This document shows positions 42,656 to 56,533 of a stretch of 64,000 nt of DNA, in pieces. This DNA comes from Clarireedia homoeocarpa. Lineage: Eukaryota; Ascomycota; Leotiomycetes; Helotiales; Rutstroemiaceae. The stretch covers positions 516,804 to 580,803 of the forward strand of contig LNKV01000040.1 of NCBI GenBank assembly GCA_001465935.1. Direction: 5' to 3'. A program made the position numbers and the translations under genes. The stretch's first letter is position 1; every line of letters starts with the position of its first letter. The notes beneath the pieces are model-generated. The model was not told where the DNA came from. It was given only the letters and a program-made list of their open reading frames with translations, and made no database searches.

Positions 42656-45600
42656 AATAGTAGTAGTATATAGTTATCGATTATCGTATATTATAAATTA
42701 TATAATATTATTCCTTTAAAGTCTAAGTCTACTATTATATTTATTTAAAACACTTTTGTTATATATTTATAAACTCCTCTCTTTAAAATCTAGAAAACTA
42801 TTAATCCTATTTATTATCTTTATTTAATATCTATAAGTAAATTATCTTCTATTTTATTTTCTTATAGCTTTTCTATTATTCAAACTATTTATTATTTAAA
42901 TTACCTTTACTAAATAAACTATAAATATATTATAGATATTATAAATAAAACTAAGATTATTATTAGATATATTATTAATAAATACTTTATATTATCTATA
43001 TTATAATTAATTACTTTATTTACTAAAAATATTAAATCTACTATATTTTTAAAATATTTATAATTATTAGAACTCTTATTAATACTATTAAAGTAGTTAA
43101 CTTTAAAGACTAGTTTTATTATTATATTAAAGAAATTCAATTTAATAATTAGAAAAAACTCTTTCTTAACTTCTTTTTAAAAAACTTTCTAAAAAGTTAT
43201 ATAACTTTAAATTTAATAATTCGAGAATACTAGAAAACTAAATAAAAACTTTTATAATATATAAACTATATAAATTATAGAAAATATCTTTTATAATATA
43301 GTATTTAATATATTTCTTAATAGTCCCGATATAAATATAGTTTTTAAAAATACTTTTATATTTATAATAGAAGATATTAAATATATATAATCGAGACTAA
43401 TAGTAAAATAATATTAATATTAATATTCTATTAAATCTAACTTTAAAACTTAATTATATACTAGATTCTAATTATATAGATTTAAAATAATATTTATAAA
43501 ATATTAGTTTCTTTAAATCAAATCTTTCTTCTAATTATAAAGAAGAGAATTATATAATTATAAGAAAGAATATAATATAAAAAAATATTTATTTTTTTAT
43601 AAACTGAATAAAAGAATATATATTAAAGATAAAAGTATTTATTATATATAATAACTTATATATATATTTATAAAAAGAAACTTTATTATAATATATAAAA
43701 AAGTTAGATTTATTAATAAAATATAGTCTAATATATATATTAGATAATATCGAATAGTAATATTAACTTTTAATTAGATAGTTTAAAGATTCTATTTTTA
43801 AAACTCTTAAAAAACTATATATTAAGAAATACTTTATTAATAATATATATAATAATTAAAGTATCTAGTTCTTTATAATTATTATAATAAAATATATATA
43901 TACTATTAGTATAAATAATTTATTATAATAGAATATTATTATTTATAATAATCTTAATTCTTAATTATAATTATATATTAATATATTAATAGAGAATTAG
44001 TTATTTTCGGATTTTATAAAGTTTTTAACTTTAAAAAAATATACTTTTTAAAATATTTTTAAAGTCTAACTTAAAGTTTTAATAAATTATATTCTTTATT
44101 AACTTATATATTATAATTGGATTTAAAGTAATTCTAATAAGAGAGATAAATATAAATTATTCTCTTAATTTCTTTTTTTTATTTCCTATTTATACTCTAT
44201 TTTATTAAAAAAGTACTTTATTTAAAATCTTTTTTAAAATAGTATTAATATATATAAAAGTTCTTTTATAAAAATAGTATTATTATCTCTTTCTTTAAGA
44301 CCTCGATTATAAATTATAACTAAATATATAAACTTCTAATAAATAGAATATAGTAAATAAATAAAAAGAAGACTTTTTTATAAAAAAAGTTTATTAAAAA
44401 ATAATAAGTAAATTTATTAAAGATTTTATAGATTTAATAATATAAACTATTTAAAAGATAATATTATAATATTATTAAAAAGTTTAAATCTATTTATAAT
44501 AATAAATTAAAAGAGAATAATTATATTATTATTAAAGAATTTTATTATAAAAAGAATTAAGATCCGGATTCACTAGATTTACTAGAATTAATATTATTTT
44601 TATTAAAAAATAAAGTTATAAAGATAGTTGAGAAAATTTATTATAAATATAATATAGTTTTTATTTTAAAAAATAAACTTTATTATTATATTTTCTTTAA
44701 TAACTATAATTCTATATTATATATTTTCTCTATATAAATTATATCGATATATACAAACTTATAAAAAGTATTAATAATATTAACTAGTATATTAACTAGT
44801 ATTTAAAAGGAACTTTAACTTGATATTTATTAGATTTCGAATATTTAAATATATATAAATCTTGGTTTTAAAAAAAGATCTAAAAGTATTTTAAATATTA
44901 TAAAGACTTAATTAGTATATTATATATTTATTATATCTATTTTTAATATTTTTATTATAAAAGTATTAAAAACTATAAAAATTATTTAAAGATATATATA
45001 TATATAATTATATATATATATATAATATTAAATAAATTAAATTTAAAGATTTATATAAATAATAAATATTCTTAACTATTAATAAACAAAGATTAGATTA
45101 GATCTTACTTTATTATTAAGATTTATAAAAATATTTATATTTTATAAAATAATTCTTAATATAGCGGAATATTATATATTATTTATATTTTATAATAACT
45201 TTAAGATTTTTATATAAATATAAATTTATAAACTATTTATTTATTAAAAAATATTTATATAATATACTTTATTATTTAAGAATTAAAATTACTTTTTTAA
45301 AAATATATTATTTAGAACTAGATCTATTATCACTATATATAAAGATTATATACTTTTTATTAATAATATACTCGAGGATATTATTATATTTATAAGAATA
45401 AAACTTAGTATTATTATTAATTTTAATAAAAACAAATATTTCTTTATTAAGGCTTTAGATATAATAAATAAAATAAAGTTTTTTAGAATATTACTATATA
45501 AGATAGTTTATAAAAACTATATATAAAAGTATATTATATTAATTATAAAGATATTTAAACTCGAAAATATTTTAAAGATAATTATACTAAATAATATATA

Positions 45601-45849
45601 TATTTATAATATAGATTCTAATCTAATTTCGAATATTCTAGTATTAATTAATAAATTCTAATTATATTAAAAAGATTATAATTTAATAGATCTATTTTAA
45701 AAAGAATATATAACTATTCTTTTTATTAATAATTAATAAAAAGAAAAGTTTATAATTAAAATATATTTAGTTAAAATTAAAGATTATAAAGTTATTAATA
45801 TAATCTTTAATAAATTTTATAAAATAAATTAAATAGAATAGATTTATAA

Positions 45850-46380
45850 TCTAATACTATTCAGATATTTAGTCTTTATAATCTAGAGAAATATTAAAGA
45901 TAAACGAAAAATATAAGTAATTATTAATATAAAATTTATTAACAAAGTAGTTTTATATAATATATACTTTATATTATTATAAATAAATATTATCGAAGTT
46001 TTATAAAATACTATCTTTATTATTATTATAAATATATTAACTTTCTTTTATTAATTCTTTATTATAGAATCTAATAAAGAGAAATTCACGATAATTAATT
46101 ATCAGAGTTAAAAAAGATTAAAAGTTATTTTAATAAAATTTAAAAATTTCTTAATATATATTTAGTAAGTTCTTAATACTAAGTTAAAAAGTTTTAGAAA
46201 CTTTATATATATATTTATTAATAATATAGTAATTTTCTTTAAAATAGTTAATAACTATTTATAATATTTATATTAAATATTTATTTTTTTCTAAGAAATA
46301 AATTTAACTTTATTAATTAAAAAATTTTTATCGTTTATTTTTTTATTATTCTATTTAGACATTAAATTAATAACCTCGAA
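45850..46380 (+). pseudogene. Gypsy reverse transcriptase relic
   Basis: One frame preserves the family order despite many stops: NIKDKRK, INIKFINKVVL, INIIEVL, NTIFIIIINI, FKNF and the catalytic-loop relic FINNIVIFFK. The last corresponds to the YIDD box with both Asp changed to Asn by G-to-A, as RIP does. Confidence 0.75.
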
Positions 46381-49300
46381 ATATTAATAATTATAAAATA
46401 GATTATAATAATTAAATATATTTAATTCTTATTTACTTTATAATATTTAGAATATTTTCTAAGTCTTATAGAATATCTTTAATAGTTTGTTTTTTATTAT
46501 ATTAAAATAATAGAACTTTTATAATAATATAAGATAGAGTTTTTAATAAAAACTAAAAATAAAAATATAATAAATTAGAAAAGAAAAAACTATTATATAT
46601 ATACTTTATAAGAGTCTATTATAAATAAACTTAATATATTCGAGATTATAAAAACTTATCTTTTCTTTGAGAAATTCTTAATTTACTTCGATTTAAATTA
46701 CAAACTACTTATTAAAATTAATAAGTTAAAAGAATAAGAGTTCGAAATTATAGTTTTTTATATTAAAGAAAATAAAGTACTAATAGATTTTTTAAAACTA
46801 GTTTTAATATTAGTTTAATTAATATTCTTTCTCAATAAGTTACTTAGTTTAATAAAGTAAAATTATTATTTAATAAAACTAGAGATAGTATATCTCTTAT
46901 ATATTTATAAATAATTAAAAGTAATAATATAATCTTTATTTTATTAAATAGTTATTTTTACTAATTATATTATAATAAAAGATATTTATAAGAATAGTTT
47001 ATTTAATATATCTAATTTAAGTTATATAAATATATATTTAATTATAACTTCTTAATATTTTTTTTAATATAACTTAAATATATACTATATTATAAATAAA
47101 AAGAATATTATTTCTAATATATTATCTTAGCTTTTAGAAGATATATCTATTAATATTACTAAAGATAATAAACTAAATAATATCTAGATAATAATAAAGA
47201 TATTTATTTTTTTAGATATAAAAGAGAGATTTATATTTAATTATTATTAAGATTCTTATTTCTATTATATTTTAAAGTTTATAAATATAAACTTAAAGGA
47301 ATCTCTCTTAGATATACTAATAAAACTTAAAGTACTTTTCTAATTTAAAGACGATTTTCTTTAATATAACTTGATTACTAGTTTCTCGAGATTAGTAATA
47401 TTAAATACTATATTTAAGAATATATTCGAGAAAGTATATAATAAGAAGTATTATTTAAATCTAAATTATATAATTTATAAACTTTAGAACTTTTATATCT
47501 TATAATTAATAAAGAAGTTAAGAAATTATATTAGTTACTATCTTAATTATAATATTAATATTATATTATATTATAAACTTAATAATAGTATATAACTAAT
47601 TTATATAACCTTTATATTATTTTATATAATTATAATAAATTTTATTATTACTCTTTTTAAAATCTATATAATAGATTTTTAGAAGTTAGAGAATATTAAT
47701 ATATTTAATTTAATTATAATAGTAACTAATAAATTCTCGAAAAAGACTATCTTATTTTTAAAATATATAACTTATAATATTAAAGTATAGACCGAGATAT
47801 TTTTATAAACTTTTTTTCTATTTAATTAAAATATACTAAAAATAATTATCTTTAACTAAAATTTAAAGTTTATTAATAATTTATAATACTTATTATAAGA
47901 AAAATTAGAAACTAAATTACTTATATTTATAACTTAGTATTTATAAATAGATAGTTAATTAGAGGTAAAAAACTAAATAATAAAGATTATAATAAAATAT
48001 TTTCTATTTTATAATTTTAATAATAATTAGTTTATAATATTATTATTATTGTAATTTATATTAAATAATATATATTATAAAGTTATTAATATCTTATTAA
48101 ATAAACTCTTACTCGAATTTAAATTAAATATTATTATAACTATAGTCTTTATATTAAACTCTATTAATAAGATATTTAAAGTATTATAAATATTATATTA
48201 AAGAAATATAAAAATAACTCTAAACTTTGTATTTAATATTATTAAAGAAAATTACGATTATTAATATTATTTATTAATAATAGATATAAACAATTATATA
48301 TACTTAAAGTTATATTAAAGATATAATTTATTAAGTAAACTAAATAGAAAACTCTTTAAATAATATATTAGTCTATTTAGAATCTTAAGATAAATTAGTA
48401 AATTAGTATATAAAGTCGATTTACTTCTTTATTAAAAGATTTATTAAATTATTTCTATAATCTATTTATATCTAACTTTATCTAATAAAGACTTTTTTAA
48501 TTATTTATAATTTAATTATATTAAACTAGTTAATAATCTAGAGAATAATAATAAATAGAAATTATATAAACTCGAATATATTCTAAATAAGAGGATTATA
48601 AGATATAAAAAGAAAGATAATATAAAATATTTTATTAAGTTTCTTAGTTAGAAGAATATATTAATATAATAATATTTAATCAAATTACTTAATAATATTT
48701 AAGAACTAGTTATTAAATATAAAGATAAACTTTTCGAAACTTTAATTCTTAAATATAAAAGAAACTAGTTAAAAAAGACTTCTTTATATAATAATAATAT
48801 ATAAAATAATTAAAGTTATTATTTTAATTTTAAATTAGTTCGAAACTTTATTATATTTATTATTATAAATATATAATAAATTATTCTTTATTTTATCTTT
48901 ACTTTTAATATTCTTTATTATATTTTTATTTTTATAATTTTATTCTTTATATTTTTATTTTTATAATTTTATTCTTCTTTTTTTTATATTATTATATTAT
49001 TTATATTTAATCTCTAATCTATTTTAATCTCGCTTTTATTTATATCTATTATATAATTTTTTTTTATAAAATCTATAAATACTTGAATATTACTATCTTT
49101 TATTTTATATTATATTTTAATTTAATTTAAAAACTTAGTACTTTTTAAATAACTTATAAAAAATATAATTACTTGTTACTTTAATAAGTAGAGTATAGAT
49201 TATAAGATATAATAGATAATACTAAAGTAATTATATAAACTCTAACTTTTATATAATATAATATATATTAATATTTATTAAGATCTTAATATAAAATCTA

Positions 49301-51488
49301 ATATCTATAAATATATATTATTATAAATATTAATAAATAATACTTTATTAAACCTACTTTATTTATTAGAGCTTTACTCTATTATACTCGATATAAATAT
49401 TTAAGTTATTATATATACTTTATTAGATATATAATCTTTAAAGAAAGTAGTTTTATTTAAAGATAATAATAAACTATATTAAAAACTTCTAAAGTTCTAT
49501 ATATTATTATCAGATAATATTTATAATCTATTTAAAATATAATATCTATTTTATAAATTAGTAGATAATCTTCTATTTATTAATAGTATTTATTATAAAT
49601 TTATTATATTATATAATTTAAATACTTTATTTAGATCTTTAGAATATAAAGTGATTATAAGAAAATTTATATTAAATAAGATTCTAAATAATAATAAGAT
49701 TTATAAATATAAGTAAGTTTATAATATATTATTAAAGAACTTATAAACTAGAATCGATAATTTATATAAAAAGTTAATAAAGATAAAAAAATAAAGAAGA
49801 TATAAAAGAGTAATTAAATATATAAAAGTAGTAGTTAATAAAAGATATTAAATCGGATATATTATAAATATAACTAATAAATAAATGAAATTAATAATTA
49901 ATAATTATTTTATTATTAAATATAATAATAAAATCAAGATAACTAATATTATTACTTTATATATATATAATTTATAGAAAGTAGAAGGTAGAGAGATATT
50001 ATAAAAGTTATTATAAAAAAACAATTTACTTTTATAATAATTTAGAGATTAGTTAATTATTTTTAATATTAAAGTAATAAAGTTAATAAATAGAATAATA
50101 GAAAATCTAAAAGTTATAAAGAGTATTTTATAGTATAAAGATATATTCTATAATTCTATATATATATAAAACTAAATAGATATATTCGATATTAGAGATT
50201 ATAATAAGAAATTGAAAAAGATTAAAATAATCTTTTTAGAAGATAGTAATAATAATTATAACTATTTTATAAAGGAATTTATAGATTATAATAAAGTTAT
50301 TTTCAAATTATTTAATTATAAATAATTCCTACTTTTTATTTATTTATCAACTAAGATAAATCAATAAAGATTATAAGTTATATATAAAAATATTCGTTTT
50401 TTATCTAATAAGTTTTATAAAAAATCTGTTTTTATATTAAATAAATTTAGTAAGAACTAGTATAAAAGTTTAATATTAATTATAATATTAGATAAAAAGT
50501 ATAAATAATTAATTATATAATATAAATAAGAAGGTTATTTTAAAGTAATTAAATTAGAAAATACTCTTTTAATCGAATTTAATATAACGATTATAATAAA
50601 AAATAAAAGTAAAGTTAATTACTTTAAACTCTAAATATAAGAAATAAAACTAAATAAAGATAGTACTCTCTTTTAAATACTAATAAATATATTAGTATTT
50701 TTTAAAATAATCTTATCTTTAATTTATAAAATTAAGAGATAGACTTATAAGATAATAACTTAAAATAATATCTAAATTATAATAAAGAAGTTTAATAAAT
50801 AATAAAAAAAGAAATATAATAATAATAAAGAACTCTTTATAAATATCAACTAGAAAATATTTATCTTTTAAATAATAATATTTTTACTACTCGATATACT
50901 TTTATTTAATAAAGAGAATTTATAATACTAAGTATATTAAACTTTATTTACTTTTTAAACTTTAATAATATTCTATTAATTAACTCGAATTAGAATTATA
51001 ATATTATAAAGTCTTTTAATTATAATCTTAGTATTTTTACTCGAGATAATTATATTATAAAGAATCGCGGAACTATAATTTTTATTATAGTTATTATCGA
51101 ATTTACTAAATTTATTATATAGATTATTTATATTACTATTTATTAATTATAGTATATTAATATTTTAAAGAATATAAATAAATATTTTTATAAGTTTCGA
51201 TATTATTTAATATATTAACTATATTAGTATATTAAGTAACTATTATAATTTATAATAATTCTATTTATAATAATAAAAATAATATTAATACTTTTAATAT
51301 ATTTATCTATAATAACTACTTAATCAATCCTTTAATATACTATCTAGTTTATTATTAATATTATCGTTTTATAATTAACTAAATTAATAATAAATTAAAA
51401 GTTTATTAATTTTATTCATTTATTTATTATTTACTTTACTATTAATTAGATCGTGAAAATATAATAGTTTTCTTTTATAAAAGGTACT

Positions 51489-51658
51489 TAATATAAAATA
51501 GAGTATTATAAATATAGTATATTATATAATTATATACTAGTTAGTTTAGTATATAATTATATTCTAGTTAGTCTATTATATAATTATATACTAGTATATT
51601 TAAATAAATAATTAATAAAATAAAAATATTATTTTTTATAAAAACTTTACTTTTACTA
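51489..51658 (+). repeat. Gypsy 3' LTR, 170 bp
   Basis: It begins TAATATAAAATAGAG (TG changed to TA) and is followed by target duplication ATTCT at 51659-51663. Confidence 0.82.
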
Positions 51659-51663
51659 ATTCT

Positions 51664-53599
51664 CTTTTATTTTAATTAAATTAAAATATAAATATTAGTA
51701 ATTAAAATAATTATTAATATTAAAGTAAAAGTAAAAGAAAAGTAATTTAAAAAACTTTTTTAATTATATTATTTACTAATTTAATAACTATATTAATAGT
51801 TTAAATAATAAAAATATAAATCTAATTTTAAATATAACTAATAGTTTAAAATATTAAATATATTATATTAATAGATTAGATTAAAAAATAGTTATTATTT
51901 TAATTAATAATTAAATATAATTTATCTAATACTCTTTAACTATTATCTTTATATTAATTATATAATTTATAATTACTTACTTTTTTATATTAAAATAATA
52001 TAATTTTAATAATATCTAGTTATATATTATTTAAAGTTTTATATTTAATTAATAAACTCTTTAATAATAAAAAACTTATTATTTAATTATAAAAAAAGTT
52101 TATTATAAATCGAATTAACTAATATAAATATAGTTTTATTAATAATAATATTAAATATTTATTTATATTAAACTAATTAAAAAACTTAGTTTTTAAATAT
52201 TATAAAAAATTATATATTTAAGATAATATTATATCTAAATAAATAATTAATAAAATAANNNNNNNNNNNNNNNNNNNNNNNNNNNNNNNNNNNNNNNNNN
52301 NNNNNNNNNNNNNNNNNNNNNNNNNNNNNNNNNNNNNNNNNNNNNNNNNNNNNNNNNNNNNNNNNNNNNNNNNNNNNNNNNNNNNNNNNNNNNNNNNNNN
52401 NNNNNNNNNNNNNNNNNNNNNNNNNNNNNNNNNNNNNNNNNNNNNNNNNNNNNNNNNNNNNNNNNNNNNNNNNNNNNNNNNNNNNNNNNNNNNNNNNNNN
52501 NNNNNNNNNNNNNNNNNNNNNNNNNNNNNNNNNNNNNNNNNNNNNNNNNNNNNNNNAGTACTTTAGTATTTAAATATAGATAATATTAATATTATAATAA
52601 ATAAATAAATTTAATAAACTTTTATTAAAGTAATAATAATTATAATAAACTATTAAAGTTATATAATTATTTATATTAAAAGTTAGTAAATATTTTAAAA
52701 TTAATTTAATACTTTAATTATTATTTTATTTATTTATATAAGATAGTTAATTTTATTTTCTAATATATTATATTATTTTTTTTTTATTTAAAAAGTTATT
52801 TTATTAATTTAATTAAATAAGTTTATTTAAAACTCTCTTTCTCTTATTTTTAATATTTAAGTTTAGATTTTATATTATATAATAAATTATTATAAAAAGA
52901 TCTATATAATATATATAATTATAAAGTAGAACTAATTATTTAATCGAGTATATATATAATTAGCTTTTATAAATTAATCTTTAAAGTTATAAAACTAAAG
53001 TTTATAATCTATATTATAATATTATTAAAGATTAGTAATCTTAGTATATTACTTAGAACTCTTATTAATATATTACGATCTTTATCTATATTTCCTTTAT
53101 AAATAATAGAATTAAATAAAACTATTTTTCTTAACTTGAAACTCTTATTAATTCTTATAAATAAGATTAAGAATCTTAAAAAGAAAGAAAGAATTAATTA
53201 TATCTTTATTTACTATTATATACTTAGTTATTATTTAAATTATAATAATTATAAATCTAGTCTAATACTTACTTTATTATATAGAAAAACTATTTACTAG
53301 TTTATTTAAAAAGTTACTTTTTTAAATACTTTTTTATATCTATTAATTATCTTTTTTTATTCTTTTAATTTTAATAATTATTATATTTTAACTTAGAATA
53401 ATTAGTAATATTAGACTTATTATTTAATAATAATAAATAATATAATTCTTAAAGTTTAAATAATAATACTAAGTTAAAAGAATATAATATCTAGTTAATC
53501 TCAATATTTATAAAGAATTAATTAGATTATTAACTAATATCTAATTTAATAATTCGATTAATAAAAATTAGTTTACTTAATTTTTATTAAAACTATCTT
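51664..53599. other. Unassigned RIPed sequence with assembly gap
   Basis: Nearly pure A/T. The bases just before the gap (52239-52258) resemble the gypsy LTR interior, so another LTR copy may have blocked assembly. This strip may contain the left LTR and gag of the following copia element, but I cannot place them. Confidence 0.4.
52259..52556. other. Assembly gap (298 N)
   Basis: Unknown bases inside the RIPed block. Confidence 0.95.
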
Positions 53600-55399
53600 T
53601 TATATATTAATTAAAAGATAAACTATATATTTAATTATTTATTAACTATAATATTAAGATAAATAGAATTAATAAGAAGAATATAAATATAAAGAATTAT
53701 TTAAAATCGAAGTATCTATTAATTTAAGATATTCGCGAAGATTTTATAATTTTATAAAAATAATTTTAAAACAAGAAAGTTAAATATAATATTTATTATA
53801 AAGTTTTTAAAGATATTTATATATAAATCTTTATAATTATAAATACTAATTTCCTTATTAATTATAATCTTTATAATATTAACTTTAATAATATTATTTT
53901 ATATAATATTATTTATTCTCTTAAAATTTATTTTATACTTTATAAATTAATAGTTCCAACTAATATTTAAAGAGAATATATTAATATACTCGATTAAATA
54001 TAATATAATCGAGTGTCTTTAAGTAATTAGTATAAGAAATAAAATATAATTTATAATAAAACTTATATATATTAATTAAATAAAATAAAAGGGATAATTA
54101 TTATAATTACTTTTTTAGAGATAGTAAAAATTAAGATTAAACTAATCTAGATAAATAAAGAACTAAAATATATTTTTATAAATTAATAACTAGATTTATT
54201 TATTTTAATATTAGATTAAATAAATATTATTCTTATTATTTAATTAATTAATAAATTTTATAAACTTAAAGAAAAAAATATTTTTATAATAACGATCTTT
54301 ATAAAAGATATTATAAAATTAAAAACTATTTTAAATAAGAAAGATAAATCTAAGTTTAAATTTTAAAAAAATAAAAATAAATTAATTAAGAAAGAAAATA
54401 AGAATTATCTATATTATTTAAAAAGTTAATTCTCTAACTTAAAAAACAGATATATATAAAAACTAGAAGATTATAACTAATTAAAAGAAATATTAAAAAA
54501 TAAATTAATTAAAGAAAGATTTAGTAATATTGAAATTAAATAAATTAAAAAAAAGTTTAAATTATTTTAATAAAATAATCTAAGAAAAACAATAATTAAG
54601 AAAAAACTATTATAATTAATAATTAATTTAATTACCTCTTTATTATCTTTTTTTAGAAAAGTTATAATAATAATTATTAACTTTTTTTTAATAGATATTA
54701 GTGATTTTAATATATATTCTATATTAGTTATTATTAATAAATATTATTTAATAAACTTTATTCTTTTAGATAATTATAATATAATATACTTAGTTAATAA
54801 TATCTCTCTATTTAATAATAGAAAGATTATTTATTCTAATAATAATAATATTATCGAAGTTAGTATATTATTATTATTAATTATTAGATAAAGTACTTAT
54901 ATTATCAAGAATATTTTTAATAATTTTAAAAGACTTAATATAAAGAATCTTATTTTAATAAATATTATTCTTATTTCTAGTTTTTATATTAATATAGTCT
55001 CTAAGTTTTAATTAGTAAAAATAAATTTATAATTTTATAATCTCGATTATATATTAAAATATAATATATATAAGAAAAACACGATTATTATATTATTTAT
55101 ATAAAAGTATAATCTAGTCTTTTTAGAATTTAAAAAGATTATTTCTTATTATTTAACTAAGTTAAATAATATTCTTATAAATAAAACTATAATAATATAT
55201 TTAGTTATTTATTATAAAATTAATAAACTTTTTAAACGATTATATAATTCTCTATTTAATAAAAAGGATATTATATAAATATAATATAATAAAACTAAGT
55301 ATCTTAATTAGAAAGCTTTTAAATATTTAATAAATAAAATAAAAGATATAAAAATTAAAAGGATTTTAAGAATTAATTATAAATATTATATAAGAGTAT

Positions 55400-55712
55400 T
55401 GTTGATATGACTAGTAAAGTTATACCTCAAGAGTGATATCACGTAGGGAAGTACGAGGGTTACACGTAACACCCGGAATCACGTATAAAGTATAGGTCTA
55501 ATATTAATTATATAAATCGTCCTCTTCTCTAATTACAAGATTATACTATAATCTTTATACCTTTTATATAAAAGGTATTAACTATCTACTTATAGTCTCC
55601 AAAGTTGATTTTCTAGTTATACAAGTATTATATATTTATATCGGATATATCGTATTTACTCTAGATTCCGGTCTACCTAGTTAGAGCTATTTTATAATCG
55701 ATTATCTATATA
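55400..55712 (-). repeat. RIPed Copia-A 3' LTR
   Basis: Reads TGTTGATATGAC...GATTATCTATATA on the plus strand. The block ACGAGGGTTACACGTAACAC is unchanged from the young copy. Confidence 0.88.
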
Positions 55713-56034
55713 CTAACAACTTTTTCTTTTTTGTCTGAACTAAGCTCTTATTAAATAATAAGCTTTTAGTATATAGGATTTTCAACTAAGAGTTTATATT
55801 TATTGTACAATCTATAATAATTAATTAATTATCTAATAATAGTAATAATAATAATACTAATAGTAATACTAATACTAAACTGTTAAAATAAATATAAATA
55901 ACTAGTTAAGTCCTTTATTATATAATAGATTAAGATTACTAATTAGTTACTTTTGTATATAAGCTTGTTCTATTTATACTTGTTAGTATCGCTACTACTA
56001 ACTCTATTATTATCGCTTCAAAAGTACTACTTTT

Positions 56035-56533
56035 AAGCTACCTTCTCTTTCTTATAAGTAGATAGTAGTTTCGAAAGTATATTTACAACAATTTACAACG
56101 AACAATCTTAGCTCTACTAGAACAAGATATAACCTTTATACAGAACTGTATCTAAGATATATAGCTTTTAACGATATATTCTTTATATATAAATATTATA
56201 TTTATTTAAAGTAGAAGTACTCTTATCCCTAGTAGTTATAATAAGTATTATAAACGAGGTTTTATACCTTTCCCGATCTATATCCGGTTTATTAGATATT
56301 AGAATAATATTTACAATAATTACAAATAACGGGATTATAATATTTGTTACTATATTGTTATCGAGGTTCTATCTGATAGTTTGTTAGACGATCTTAATAA
56401 TAATATTAATAATAAGTATAGTAAAAGTGACTTAGACAAAACTCTAGTTAAATCTAAGTTAGTAGATAAAATAACTATTAGTTTAGTAGTCTTTGTAGTT
56501 AGTACTTCTTATAAGAATCTTATTATCTTTTAA
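56035..56533 (+). pseudogene. RIPed DUF3716-type gene in the old Copia-A copy
   Basis: Aligns base for base with the complement of 19284-18784, for example TTTACAACGAACAATCTTAG against CCTGCAACGAACAGTCTTGG. Cys and Trp codons of the finger are destroyed by transitions. It is antisense to the element's gag-pol, as in the young copy. Confidence 0.85.

Larger units (their letters stand above)
42486..51658 (+). mobile_element. Complete RIPed Ty3/gypsy element, 9.17 kb
   Basis: Direct LTRs of exactly 170 bp (42486-42655 and 51489-51658) are flanked by ATTCT on both sides (42481-42485 and 51659-51663). Internal code is on the plus strand: the reverse transcriptase relic at about 45850-46380 fixes the orientation. 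RNase H and integrase should lie downstream and gag upstream, but these are too mutated for exact borders. All frames are full of TAA and TAG. Confidence 0.85.

Noticed and set aside
42919..43140. A 73-codon minus-strand open frame in the AT-rich block
   Set aside because: Composition is almost only Ile, Asn, Leu, Lys, Tyr and Phe, as any A/T-only DNA gives. It lies antisense inside the gypsy element and has no domain character.
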